A stretch of DNA of 64,000 bases from Bacteriovoracaceae bacterium UBA4096 (GTDB lineage Bacteria; Bdellovibrionota; Bacteriovoracia; Bacteriovoracales; Bacteriovoracaceae), in contig DFXY01000026.1 of the NCBI GenBank assembly GCA_002381945.1, positions 48,641 to 112,640 of the forward strand, written 5' to 3'. The notes below the pieces were generated by a model. That model did no database searches and was not told where the DNA came from. It saw only the letters and a program-made list of their open reading frames with translations. Positions 33,181 through 41,112 of the stretch are shown here, in pieces. The stretch's first letter is position 1. The number at the start of each line of letters is the position of its first letter. The position numbers were made by a program, and so were the translations under genes.

Positions 33181-34436
33181 GTTATTTCTCTGCCTTTTAC
33201 TTTTTTAAGATCCTCGGCAGTTTTAGGTGCTTCGGTATTAAAATAGCCGGCCGCTTTTTTAGCTTCCATCTCAACTTGTGCATCCAGAGGAATCAGACCA
33301 TCCGGAATAGAAACTCTGTTTATTACTTCTATTCCAGAATCAACAATCGCATTGTACTTCATGTTGGACATAGAATGAAGGTTATGGATTTTTTGAATAC
33401 CGAATAAATGAAGAACATCAGGCATAAATTCCTGGAAGCGAGCATCCTCAACTCCTGCCACGCACTCAGTCCGCTTAAAATAAGTTGCAGCAGAATCTCC
33501 ACCTTCCTGACGTTTACGGGCATTGTAGACAAGAAATTTTGTGACTTCTCCTAAAGCACGACCTTCCTTACGATAGTAGGCGATAATCCCTACTCCACCT
33601 CTTTGAGCTGTTTCTGCAGCATGTTCAATCCCGTACATAAGATAAGGTCGACAGGTACAGATATCTGAACCAAACACATCAGAGCCATTACATTCATCAT
33701 GCACCCTGCAAGAGAGTTCAATATTTGGATTGGAAAGATCTTTAGGATCCCCAAAAATATAAACCGTGGTTGATCCAATAGGCGGTAACCAAACTTTTAA
33801 ATCAGGACGAGTAATCAGTTCAGGGTACATGCCTCCCGATTCCTGAAAAAGAATTCGACGAAGAACTCCTTCTTCTACCTTTAAACGTTTTGCCATCCCG
33901 GGAAGAAACCAAACAGGTTCAATCGCCACTTTAGTGACTTTGATGTCCATGTTTTCTTTGATGATTTTCCCGTCTGGTTTAAGCCTTCCAGCACGAATAG
34001 CATCGTGAATTTCAGGGATTTGTAAATGGGCCTGAGTAACGGCAATGCTGGGACGAATGTCATATCCATTTGCATAGAGTTCTTTAAAATGGTTTTGTGG
34101 ATCCAGTCCCCAAGGGTCAAGCGAGACAATTTTAGTGTCATCAAACCATGAAGGAAAAGGACCAAGTGGAATTGGTGAGTGAGTATTATTCAGATCAGGC
34201 CGATGAGCAGGTGGATATTGTCCACTGGCAATTGAGAGTGCCCGGTAAACAGTATAAGAACCTGAATGGGTTCCAATAGCGTTACGTGCCTTAGGGTTAG
34301 TCTGTGAGGCAACAACAGCTCCACGCTTAATTGGGTCTTTATTTCCCCAATCAAGTATCAAGGACTCCGGATACTTTAAGTTTGAATGGGTAGCGAGAAC
34401 AACGTGTTCTTTGCGCTCATCTAGCTTCGTAGTCAT
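33177..34436 (-). CDS. URC1-type GTP cyclohydrolase II homologue
   Basis: URC1 proteins are GTP cyclohydrolase II relatives with an extra N-terminal domain; in the URC route they are thought to open the ring of the uracil nucleotide rather than GTP. From ATG 34436 the product has 419 residues: an N-terminal domain (about 1-190), then the cyclohydrolase core with the three zinc Cys (about 249, 260, 262) in the C-x10-C-x-C spacing of RibA and the YYRKEGRALGE loop in place of RQEGRGIG. The AAGGAG site fixes this start; an ATG at 34481 overlaps mmsA and is less likely. The gene is between mmsA (8 bases) and urc4 (4-base overlap). Confidence 0.85.
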   Translation of the reverse strand: MTTKLDERKEHVVLATHSNLKYPESLILDWGNKDPIKRGAVVASQTNPKARNAIGTHSGSYTVYRALSIASGQYPPAHRPDLNNTHSPIPLGPFPSWFDDTKIVSLDPWGLDPQNHFKELYANGYDIRPSIAVTQAHLQIPEIHDAIRAGRLKPDGKIIKENMDIKVTKVAIEPVWFLPGMAKRLKVEEGVLRRILFQESGGMYPELITRPDLKVWLPPIGSTTVYIFGDPKDLSNPNIELSCRVHDECNGSDVFGSDICTCRPYLMYGIEHAAETAQRGGVGIIAYYRKEGRALGEVTKFLVYNARKRQEGGDSAATYFKRTECVAGVEDARFQEFMPDVLHLFGIQKIHNLHSMSNMKYNAIVDSGIEVINRVSIPDGLIPLDAQVEMEAKKAAGYFNTEAPKTAEDLKKVKGREIT

Positions 34437-34444
34437 ATTGCTCC

Positions 34445-35920
34445 TTACGACATCCAATTGTTGTCGTTTTGTTTTTCCCATTTAGTGGTTACTTTTTTAA
34501 TATCAGACCAGAAATTCAAACTGTGCTCACCGGTTATATCACCTGAACCAAATTTTGAAGCGGCCACTCCTCCAAAAGAAAACGGCTCACGTGGAACGGG
34601 AACACCCACATTAACTCCCACCATGCCGGCCTTGGCCTCACGAATCACTCTTTCGGCCAGGGCGCCAGAATTTGTAAACACAGAGCAGGCATTTCCATAC
34701 TCACTACTGTTTTGAATGGTCATGGCCTCTGAAATATCCTTACAACGGATCACTGAAAGAATCGGGCCGAAGAGTTCAACCGTCTGAGCTTCTGACCCGG
34801 CCTTAACCTGATCTAAAATAGTAGGTCCAATCCAATGCCCATTTTCCATTCCAGCAGGAGCTTTGGCCTTTCTGCCATCCAAAAGAACTTTGGCCCCTTG
34901 TTTTTCAGCTTTATCAATCGCCTCAATTAAAAAATCCCGTTGTGTGCGCGTGATAATCGCTCCCATGTCTTTACCAAGCTCAAGTGATGAGGCCCGTTTC
35001 ATAATTTTTTCTACATGCTGATCAACATCACCTACCGCCAGCAGAACAGAAGCGGCCATACACCGTTGTCCGGCACAACCCGTGAAGGAGTCCGATATAC
35101 CTACACCTGCAATTTCCGGAGTAGCATCAGGCAACAGAACCAGATGGTTCTTAGCACCACCGAGACATAAGGCCCGCTTACCTAACGATGTGGCCTTGGT
35201 ATAAACAAGCTTGGCAATTTTAGTCGACCCTACAAATCCCACAGCCTTAACTTCAGGCGCTTCGATGATAGCATCAACTGTTTGAGGGCCACCGTGAAGA
35301 ACTGTGAAAAGTCCATCAGGCAGGCCCGCTTCTTTCAAGGCATTTGCAATATAGATAGAAGTCAGAGGAGTTTTTTCCGATGGCTTCCAGATATAAGCAT
35401 TGCCTAAGCCTAGGGCAATGGGAATGGTCCACATGGGAACCATAGCGGGAAAATTAAAAGGGGTGATATTAGCGACTACTCCTAACGGGGCACGACGATA
35501 TTCACAACTCACACCCCGGGAAACTTCCAGACGTCCGCCCACATCAATATTTTGAAGGGACAGAGCGTATTCAAGCACTTCAATGCCTTTCATTAAACCG
35601 GCCTTACCTTCATCAAAGGTCTTACCGGATTCAGAAGCTTTAATGTGTGAAATTTCATCCAGATCACGCATAAGAATATTTCTAAAATTAAACAACACTC
35701 GGGCCCGTTCTTTTAATGGAGTTTTTCCCCATTCCACTTGGGCCTGATTTGCAATACGGATGGCATCTTTAATCTGATTCAAAGAAGGAACGGAAACCTC
35801 ACCAATTTTTTTTCCGTGATAAGGAGAAATAATATCTTGAGTGGCCGACTCTCCCTTGATCCATTGGCCATTAATAAAATTGGAGCAAGCAATAACATGC
35901 TCGGGCAATCGAATAGACAT
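34445..35920 (-). CDS. mmsA: Methylmalonate/malonate semialdehyde dehydrogenase (CoA-acylating)
   Basis: This enzyme turns malonate semialdehyde or methylmalonate semialdehyde into acetyl-CoA or propionyl-CoA, with NAD and CoA, releasing CO2. The 491-residue product has the aldehyde dehydrogenase fold with the family-specific active site TGCAGQRCMA (nucleophilic Cys), ITPFNFPAMVPMWTIP and VPVPREPFSFGG. As first gene of the operon with urc1, urc4, upp and udk, it would handle the malonate semialdehyde expected from uracil breakdown. A CGAGGA site precedes the ATG. Valine or inositol catabolism genes, the usual other context, are absent. Confidence 0.95.
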   Translation of the reverse strand: MSIRLPEHVIACSNFINGQWIKGESATQDIISPYHGKKIGEVSVPSLNQIKDAIRIANQAQVEWGKTPLKERARVLFNFRNILMRDLDEISHIKASESGKTFDEGKAGLMKGIEVLEYALSLQNIDVGGRLEVSRGVSCEYRRAPLGVVANITPFNFPAMVPMWTIPIALGLGNAYIWKPSEKTPLTSIYIANALKEAGLPDGLFTVLHGGPQTVDAIIEAPEVKAVGFVGSTKIAKLVYTKATSLGKRALCLGGAKNHLVLLPDATPEIAGVGISDSFTGCAGQRCMAASVLLAVGDVDQHVEKIMKRASSLELGKDMGAIITRTQRDFLIEAIDKAEKQGAKVLLDGRKAKAPAGMENGHWIGPTILDQVKAGSEAQTVELFGPILSVIRCKDISEAMTIQNSSEYGNACSVFTNSGALAERVIREAKAGMVGVNVGVPVPREPFSFGGVAASKFGSGDITGEHSLNFWSDIKKVTTKWEKQNDNNWMS

Positions 35921-36116
35921 ATTGTTTTCCTCGTGAAAAATCCAAAATTTAACGCTATTACATTGTTCAGAAATTGCCTACATATCCTAGCTAAATTGTG
36001 ACTGACTAAAGTTATCAGACTTAAATAATCCAATGCGTGGCAATACTTGAATCACTGGACAAAGGTAGAGCACCTTCTCCATGATAGCTTTTGTTTGACT
36101 GCCGACTGGAGGTTTT

Positions 36117-37058
36117 ATGCAAGTTTTCGGAGTTCTTCTCTTACTTGTCCTGGCCTTGTCCTGTGGAAAAACCGGATCTAATGCCGGACTACCAAAAGTT
36201 AATCAAGAGCAGCAGAGAAAAATTATTCCGCTCGATGGCTCTAACATTGCAGGCCTCTATATGGCCAAATTCATCACTCTAAATCCGCATGTCAATGGAA
36301 CCTTGGCCGGGTCAGCAACCATTCAAAGACAAGATGATAAACTTTTTGCTTATGTGCGCTTATTTGGCGGAGCACCCCGGGCATGGCATCAGCAAAACCT
36401 TTATGAAGGAACTCGCTGCCCAGATTTGAAAGATGATTTAAATGGCGATGGTTATCTGGATATTTCAGAGACTGAACAAGTCCTGGGTAAGATTCTAATT
36501 CCTCTTGATGCAAATCTACGTACTCAGAAGGCCGGCCGAAACATCTATCCCATGGCAGATGAATCAGGAGGATATTTCTATGAGCGAGTCACCAGCTTTA
36601 AACGCCTTTTTAACGATTTAAAAAGTGATGATAAAAATCTATCAGACAATGTAATGAAACTCCTGCCAGATGAAGGTCTGGATCTTGAAGGGAAGGTTGT
36701 TATTGTCCAGGGAGCTCCAGAGGGGGAATTTCCAGAAAGCGTGGCCAGTACCCATAGAAGGCCCCCCCACCAGAGTCTGCCTATTGCCTGTGGAACTTTT
36801 TCCAAAGTAACAAAAATTCCCGGAGAGGTTTACGAAGAAGGAAATATTCCAGGACCGATTGGTGAAGTTGAAGAACCGATTCCATCTGAAGGACCAGAAT
36901 TTCCGGAACCTATTCCACATGAAGATTCATGGGATACGTCTCCTTCACGAGAAGAAGCCCCCGAAGAAGAACCTTGGTATGATCGTGTTTTTGATTGGTG
37001 GAGATCCCGCTGGGAAACCGCCCGTGGCAATCGCCTGCAGGAATGGGGAGAAGGCTAG
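36117..37058 (+). CDS. EF-hand lipoprotein, paralogue of the 23.5 kb gene
   Basis: The 313-residue product is a lipoprotein (LALSC, Cys16). Residues about 35-230 align closely with the lipoprotein at 23492-24697: GSNIAGLYMAKFITLNPHVNG, YEGTRCP, the EF-hand loop DLNGDGYLDISE, KILIPLDA, YERVTSF, LPDEGL and LPIACGTF recur in order. The C-terminal part differs: a Pro/Glu-rich segment and then DWWRSRWETARG, instead of the Ser/Thr stalk. Function unknown; calcium binding is likely. A GGAGG site precedes the ATG. It overlaps the convergent HD-GYP-like gene by four bases. Confidence 0.7.
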   Translation: MQVFGVLLLLVLALSCGKTGSNAGLPKVNQEQQRKIIPLDGSNIAGLYMAKFITLNPHVNGTLAGSATIQRQDDKLFAYVRLFGGAPRAWHQQNLYEGTRCPDLKDDLNGDGYLDISETEQVLGKILIPLDANLRTQKAGRNIYPMADESGGYFYERVTSFKRLFNDLKSDDKNLSDNVMKLLPDEGLDLEGKVVIVQGAPEGEFPESVASTHRRPPHQSLPIACGTFSKVTKIPGEVYEEGNIPGPIGEVEEPIPSEGPEFPEPIPHEDSWDTSPSREEAPEEEPWYDRVFDWWRSRWETARGNRLQEWGEG

Positions 37059-38014
37059 GCCACAACTTTCATCAAGGCATCTATTGCTTTTTCAAACATC
37101 TTAGCGTGTCCATATTTGTTATGGATGCGCTTAATGATTTCATTTCGTTTTTCATAATCATAAGAAGCGTCATGCAAATTCTCAGTAAATTGCTGACTAA
37201 TAATAAAAATGGCCGACAGCTGGTTAAAACGATTGGAGGTAATGCCCATTGGAAACCCCTTACCATCAGGGGTCTCATGATGTTGTTCAATGATAGTGAT
37301 CGTTTCTATCGGAATCAAGAGCCGATTCTTTTTTAAACTCTCCGCAATCTCGGCAGGATGACGTAAAAGATGTTCCGGCAAATCCCCACCATTTTTCTGC
37401 CAATCTCTTAGTACTTTAAAATCATCTTTAGTCAGGGTCATGTCACACATCATTGAGGCCAGCGCCCCTTTCTCTTTGACTTGATCGGACTTCCAGGGAA
37501 ATTTATCTATTACTAAAGACATTATATAGTTGGTCAGTATTGAGAGAAGAAACTCTTCAGAGCAATTTTTCTTAAAATCTTTTATAAAAGCAAAGATAGA
37601 TGGTGACTCACCCAAAAGGGTCATGGCCCTGTTATTAATAGTTTTAAGCAGTTTCACAGTCTCAGCTTCCACCCCCAGTTGATTGATAATTCCTTTAACC
37701 GTTTCCATTGCAGCATTTACCGCTTCAACTCTTTGTTCCTGAATGGTCTTAGGATCATAAAAACTTGCAGAGGACATTGATTGGCTGACTTGTTCCAACA
37801 CTTTTTTGCAATCGGCTTCCTTGATGTAGACTTCTGTCACATCCTTCTGCTGAAGCTTCCTTAAAATCCCCACAAAATGATCTTGTGAATAGTTTAGTTT
37901 TAAAAATTTTCCATTAACCGGAAGATGAACTTCAATGCCTGCAAACTTCTCTGCAAACTTTATGAGATGAACGATCTCCATCTTTACCAATAATCCGGAA
38001 TCAGCTGTATCCAT
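37055..38014 (-). CDS. Degenerate HD-GYP domain protein
   Basis: HD-GYP enzymes break down cyclic-di-GMP. The 319-residue product has a variable N-terminal domain (about 1-115) and an HD-GYP region with HHETPDGKGFPMGI, the GYP-type motif (Phe for Tyr). The HD pair itself looks altered: the position where HD is expected reads MMCDMTL, so the His is a Cys. Metal binding and activity may be lost, as in regulatory HD-GYP proteins. On the minus strand TTAACC-18-TAAAAT (start of -10 at 38046) is a possible promoter, with AGGA before the ATG. Confidence 0.7.
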   Translation of the reverse strand: MDTADSGLLVKMEIVHLIKFAEKFAGIEVHLPVNGKFLKLNYSQDHFVGILRKLQQKDVTEVYIKEADCKKVLEQVSQSMSSASFYDPKTIQEQRVEAVNAAMETVKGIINQLGVEAETVKLLKTINNRAMTLLGESPSIFAFIKDFKKNCSEEFLLSILTNYIMSLVIDKFPWKSDQVKEKGALASMMCDMTLTKDDFKVLRDWQKNGGDLPEHLLRHPAEIAESLKKNRLLIPIETITIIEQHHETPDGKGFPMGITSNRFNQLSAIFIISQQFTENLHDASYDYEKRNEIIKRIHNKYGHAKMFEKAIDALMKVVA

Positions 38015-38182
38015 TAGGGGTCCTGCAAGTTAGTTAAGCTATTTTAAAGTAATAAAGGGTTATCGGTTAACTCTCTGAAATATTGTAAGGTTATTTTAAG
38101 ATATCGGCCTGAATGACTCGGATAATCTGAGCTCTGCCAACCTTTGCAGTCTCTTCCAGTGCACAAGCGTAACTCGTCACAA

Positions 38183-38211
38183 ATGACGGATATAGCGAGC
38201 TTTAATATAAC
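38183..38211 (+). promoter_or_regulatory. Promoter of the 62-residue protein gene, with overlapping palindrome
   Basis: ATGACG (38183-38188), 17-base spacer, TATAAC (38206-38211). CGTCA-CAAA-TGACG at 38175-38188 is a perfect inverted repeat overlapping the -35, so a regulator could act here. Confidence 0.4.
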
Positions 38212-38232
38212 CGTTCTACCAAAGGAGTACTT

Positions 38233-38421
38233 ATGAAGGTGACAGAAATTAAGAGTGAACTGGAAAAGGTTTCTAAGGTTATTCCTGAACTAAGAAAGGA
38301 TCTCAATGAGGTTTACGCCTCGGGCCCTGGAAAGAAGAGCCGGATTAAGCTTTTATGGAAAGAGTATGAAAGCAGATACAACGATATCAAAAACAGTAAG
38401 CTATATAAAACTCTTCAATAG
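38233..38421 (+). CDS. Small helical protein of unknown function
   Basis: The 62-residue product is charged and predicted to be helical throughout (ELEKVSKVIPELRKDLNEVY; then KLLWKEYESRYNDIKNSK). No signal peptide or known motif. AAAGGAG precedes the ATG, a promoter lies upstream and a strong bidirectional hairpin follows, so it is a clean single-gene transcript despite its size. Confidence 0.6.
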   Translation: MKVTEIKSELEKVSKVIPELRKDLNEVYASGPGKKSRIKLLWKEYESRYNDIKNSKLYKTLQ

Positions 38422-38424
38422 CAA

Positions 38425-38458
38425 AAGACCTGGTTATCAATCCTGATAACCAGGTCTT
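38425..38458. terminator. Bidirectional terminator, 15-bp perfect stem
   Basis: AAGACCTGGTTATCA (38425-38439) pairs with TGATAACCAGGTCTT (38444-38458) around ATCC. It separates the convergent small-protein and MazG-like genes; the T-run is better on the minus strand. Confidence 0.8.
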
Positions 38459-38817
38459 CAAAGTTCATTATATTTTTTTGAATTTCCTTTGGCCTTTTCT
38501 ACAGGGTACTTTTCCCCATTCTTCTGCATTTTATTCCTGACAATTTGTTCAAGATCAATCCCGGTCTTATTGATAATTCTCATCAGGTAAACGAAAACGT
38601 CGGCCACTTCATCATTAATTTTTGCCATAACCTGGTGATTTTCACTTATCCGATTGGAATTTTCCTCAGACATCCACTGAAAAATTTCAAGCAGCTCAGC
38701 ACTTTCGACTGCCAAGGCCATGCTTAGGTTTTTCACTGAATGAAACTGATCCCAATCCCGTTCGCTAACAAATTGGCAGATATCTTGGTCGAGCTTTAAT
38801 AGGTCAATGTTTTTCAT
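38458..38817 (-). CDS. MazG-like nucleotide pyrophosphohydrolase
   Basis: MazG-type enzymes cleave nucleoside triphosphates to monophosphates, often cleaning the pool of non-standard or dCTP-type nucleotides. The product (119 residues from ATG 38817) has the helical metal motif: ALAVESAELLEIFQW and KINDEVADVFVYLMRI, an ExxE...ExxD pattern. Size matches the single-domain RS21-C6/MazG-like group. The start at 38817 follows a CATAAT -10 by seven bases (38830-38825), suggesting a leaderless mRNA; ATGs at 38826 and 38835 are also in frame. Confidence 0.82.
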   Translation of the reverse strand: MKNIDLLKLDQDICQFVSERDWDQFHSVKNLSMALAVESAELLEIFQWMSEENSNRISENHQVMAKINDEVADVFVYLMRIINKTGIDLEQIVRNKMQKNGEKYPVEKAKGNSKKYNEL

Positions 38818-38824
38818 AGTCTTC

Positions 38825-38857
38825 ATTATGGCCAAATGGAAACGTCACGCCTACCCT
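38825..38857. promoter_or_regulatory. Back-to-back promoters of the MazG-like gene and rlmF
   Basis: Minus strand: CATAAT (38830-38825), seven bases before ATG 38817. Plus strand: TACCCT (38852-38857), eight bases before ATG 38866. Both genes lack a ribosome site, so both mRNAs may be leaderless. The two starts are only 48 bases apart. Confidence 0.4.
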
Positions 38858-38865
38858 AGAATTAC

Positions 38866-39729
38866 ATGCATCCAAAAAATCGTCATCATGATCGGTATCA
38901 GTTAAAACAACTGTCCCTGGCATCGCCTGGTCTGTTGCCATTTATTACAATTAATAAGTATGGTGATGAAACAATCGATTTTGCGAATCCTCAAGCAGTA
39001 AAGTCCCTTAATCAGGCCCTGCTTAAATTTTTCTATGATATTAATTATTGGGATATTCCGGATCACAACCTTTGTCCCCCTATTCCTGGGCGGGCAGATT
39101 ATATCCACTCGGCTGCCGATCTCTTTGATCAAAAAGAGCATTTGAGAGTTTTAGATATCGGAACTGGGGCCAATTGTATTTATCCCCTATTAGGTTATAA
39201 AGAATATCATTGGAAGTTTGTAGGGACTGATATCGATAAACAATCACTGGTCAATGCCAATAATATCATCAATAAAAATGAGCTGACTTCCTTTATAGAA
39301 CTACGTCATCAACCTGATGCTAAATCGACTTTAAGAAATGTCATCCTGCCTAATGAATTTTTTGATTTAGTCATTTGCAACCCTCCTTTCCATGAATCTC
39401 TGGAAGAGGCAGCTTCTGGAAGTAGACGTAAATGGAAAAACCTGGGAAAATCTTCCACTAAAAATGTGCTTAACTTTGGCGGCAAAGGAGCTGAATTGTG
39501 GTGTCCCGGTGGGGAAAAGGCCTTTATTCTTAATCTGATCCATGAAAGCTCCGAGTATTGCAGTCAAGTTAACTGGTTTACTTGTTTAGTTTCTAAAGAG
39601 GAAAGTCTTTTCACTCTTAAAAAGGCACTGACAAAGTTAAATAGAGTCCAAATCAAAATCATCGAAATGTCACAAGGACAGAAAAAAAGCCGTCTAATCG
39701 CTTGGAAGTTTGATCAACCGACGAAGTAA
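38866..39729 (+). CDS. rlmF: 23S rRNA (adenine-1618-N6) methyltransferase
   Basis: RlmF methylates A1618 of 23S rRNA. The 287-residue product has the family's start (MHPKNRHHDRY), IPGRADYIHSAADL, the SAM-binding LRVLDIGTGANCIYPLLG, and NPPFHESLEEA, the N6-adenine catalytic motif, followed by RKWKNLG. It is transcribed from its own promoter. A hairpin without T-run directly follows the stop. Confidence 0.93.
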   Translation: MHPKNRHHDRYQLKQLSLASPGLLPFITINKYGDETIDFANPQAVKSLNQALLKFFYDINYWDIPDHNLCPPIPGRADYIHSAADLFDQKEHLRVLDIGTGANCIYPLLGYKEYHWKFVGTDIDKQSLVNANNIINKNELTSFIELRHQPDAKSTLRNVILPNEFFDLVICNPPFHESLEEAASGSRRKWKNLGKSSTKNVLNFGGKGAELWCPGGEKAFILNLIHESSEYCSQVNWFTCLVSKEESLFTLKKALTKLNRVQIKIIEMSQGQKKSRLIAWKFDQPTK

Positions 39730-39748
39730 CTTGGCAAAAAATGCCAAG
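39730..39748 (+). terminator. Hairpin after rlmF
   Basis: CTTGGCA (39730-39736) and TGCCAAG (39742-39748) form a 7-bp stem with an AAAAA loop directly after the stop codon. No T-run follows, so termination is only probable. Confidence 0.5.
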
Positions 39749-39828
39749 AATTGCTTACCACACAAAAATTCAAAATTATGAGATAATGAAGCCGTGGATG
39801 ACTAACAAATCTTACCACAGGAGTTTTT

Positions 39829-39972
39829 ATGAAATTATTGCTGCTTGCCTTGCTTTCTTTATCTGTGATCTCTTGTGCATCAAGAACACCTTCGTCTTCA
39901 ACTGATGTTGAAAACCAAGAAGTGGAAAGAGGAATTAATGCTGAATACTACGGTAGCCCTAGTCTTAACTAA
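39829..39972 (+). CDS. Very small lipoprotein, 47 residues
   Basis: ATG 39829 to TAA 39972 encodes 47 residues: a complete lipoprotein signal (LSVISC, Cys16) followed by a short Ser/Thr/Glu-rich tail ending SPSLN. CACAGGAG lies six bases before the ATG, and a GCTACC/GGTAGC inverted repeat follows the stop. Function unknown; such tiny lipoproteins are often exclusion- or entericidin-like, but there is no sequence evidence for that. Short length makes it easy to miss. Confidence 0.6.
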   Translation: MKLLLLALLSLSVISCASRTPSSSTDVENQEVERGINAEYYGSPSLN

Positions 39973-39990
39973 AAGGCTACCGCGGTAGCT

Positions 39991-40638
39991 TTATTCCTGA
40001 AGAGCTTCTCTTACCAACGATCTCAATTGTTCATATCCAAAGCTTTCCAGTGGTTTCCCATTTACAAAAAAGCTAGGAGTTCCGCGCACACCCAGGGCCT
40101 CGACATCCCTTAACTCCTGTTCAATCATCTCATCGATAGCAGGATCTTTCATATCCTCTTGTATTTTAGCAATATCAACTCCAGCTTCAGGTAAGTACTT
40201 CCAAACCAATTGAGGTTGTGGATTGTGGTGACTGCCCCAATAAGGCTGATAACGAAACAATACTTCTAAAGCTTCCCAATACCTGTTTTGTTTTCTGGCA
40301 GCTTCAAGAATTTTAATGATGAACTTTGAGTTGCCATGAAAAGGAGCATACCGAACGACTAATTGTACTTTTCCTGCATTCTCTTCAAGTATCGATTTTA
40401 CATAAGGATAAAATTCCCGGCAGCTTTCACACTCCGGATCGAGAAATTCAACCAAATAGACCTGTGCATCTTTTGCTCCCAAGCGTGGGGCATAGTCCGG
40501 TACGAATTTTGAGAAATTATCTTTAGCTATAAAGCCTAATCTCTGGGCTTCCTGCTTCTGGTAAATTCTCATTCCAGCAAAAAAGATTCCAATAAGCAAT
40601 AGAACAGTTCCAGCAATTAAGCCGATTTTATTTTTCAC
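39991..40638 (-). CDS. DsbA-like thiol oxidoreductase, membrane-anchored
   Basis: The 215-residue product has one N-terminal membrane helix (about 5-25) and a thioredoxin-fold domain of the DsbA type: active site Cys70-Glu-Ser-Cys73 in FLDPECESCREFYPY, and the cis-Pro loop VRGTPSFFVNG. It would insert disulfides into periplasmic proteins. Its start overlaps the end of the DsbB-type gene by eleven bases, so the pair is an operon. Several secreted proteins in this window have even numbers of Cys and could be substrates. Confidence 0.85.
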   Translation of the reverse strand: MKNKIGLIAGTVLLLIGIFFAGMRIYQKQEAQRLGFIAKDNFSKFVPDYAPRLGAKDAQVYLVEFLDPECESCREFYPYVKSILEENAGKVQLVVRYAPFHGNSKFIIKILEAARKQNRYWEALEVLFRYQPYWGSHHNPQPQLVWKYLPEAGVDIAKIQEDMKDPAIDEMIEQELRDVEALGVRGTPSFFVNGKPLESFGYEQLRSLVREALQE

Positions 40639-41053
40639 GTTTGATCATCCTGAAGCTAATGGTTAATAAAATAAGTATTAAGGTAAAAGCTGTAAGCGAC
40701 ATTAAAGGGATCGTGATAAATCCAAACCATTGAACCTGAATAGTGGTGCAGGAAACACCACTCACACAAGGAGCGGCACTGGCAGGAAGAACTTTATAGT
40801 ATAGGAGATTATGATAAACAGCGGTTACCCATCCTAGTCCTACGACAGGAGCTGCAAACTTGATGACACTCCTATCAAAGGGAAAAAGCCCCATCAGAAA
40901 GATCACCACCAAAGGGTACATGAAAATTCTCTGATACCAGCAAAGAACACAGGGAGGAAATCGCATGACTTCACTAAAGAAGAGGCTTCCGGCAGTTGCA
41001 AACGAGGCCAGGAGCCAGCAAATAAAGATTAAATACCATTTTTTATCATTCAT
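40628..41053 (-). CDS. DsbB/BdbC-type disulfide bond formation protein
   Basis: The 141-residue product is a four-helix membrane protein with the first redox pair in FPPCVLCWYQRIFMYP and a second Cys pair in the loop (APCVSGVSC). It passes electrons from DsbA to quinone. Size and the WYQRIF motif match the BdbC branch. First gene of the two-gene operon. Confidence 0.9.
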   Translation of the reverse strand: MNDKKWYLIFICWLLASFATAGSLFFSEVMRFPPCVLCWYQRIFMYPLVVIFLMGLFPFDRSVIKFAAPVVGLGWVTAVYHNLLYYKVLPASAAPCVSGVSCTTIQVQWFGFITIPLMSLTAFTLILILLTISFRMIKREK

Positions 41054-41112
41054 CCCATGATTTTAGGGCCCCAGTTTTGAGAATTCAAGGTAAGTATGAT
41101 ACAAAACGGCCT

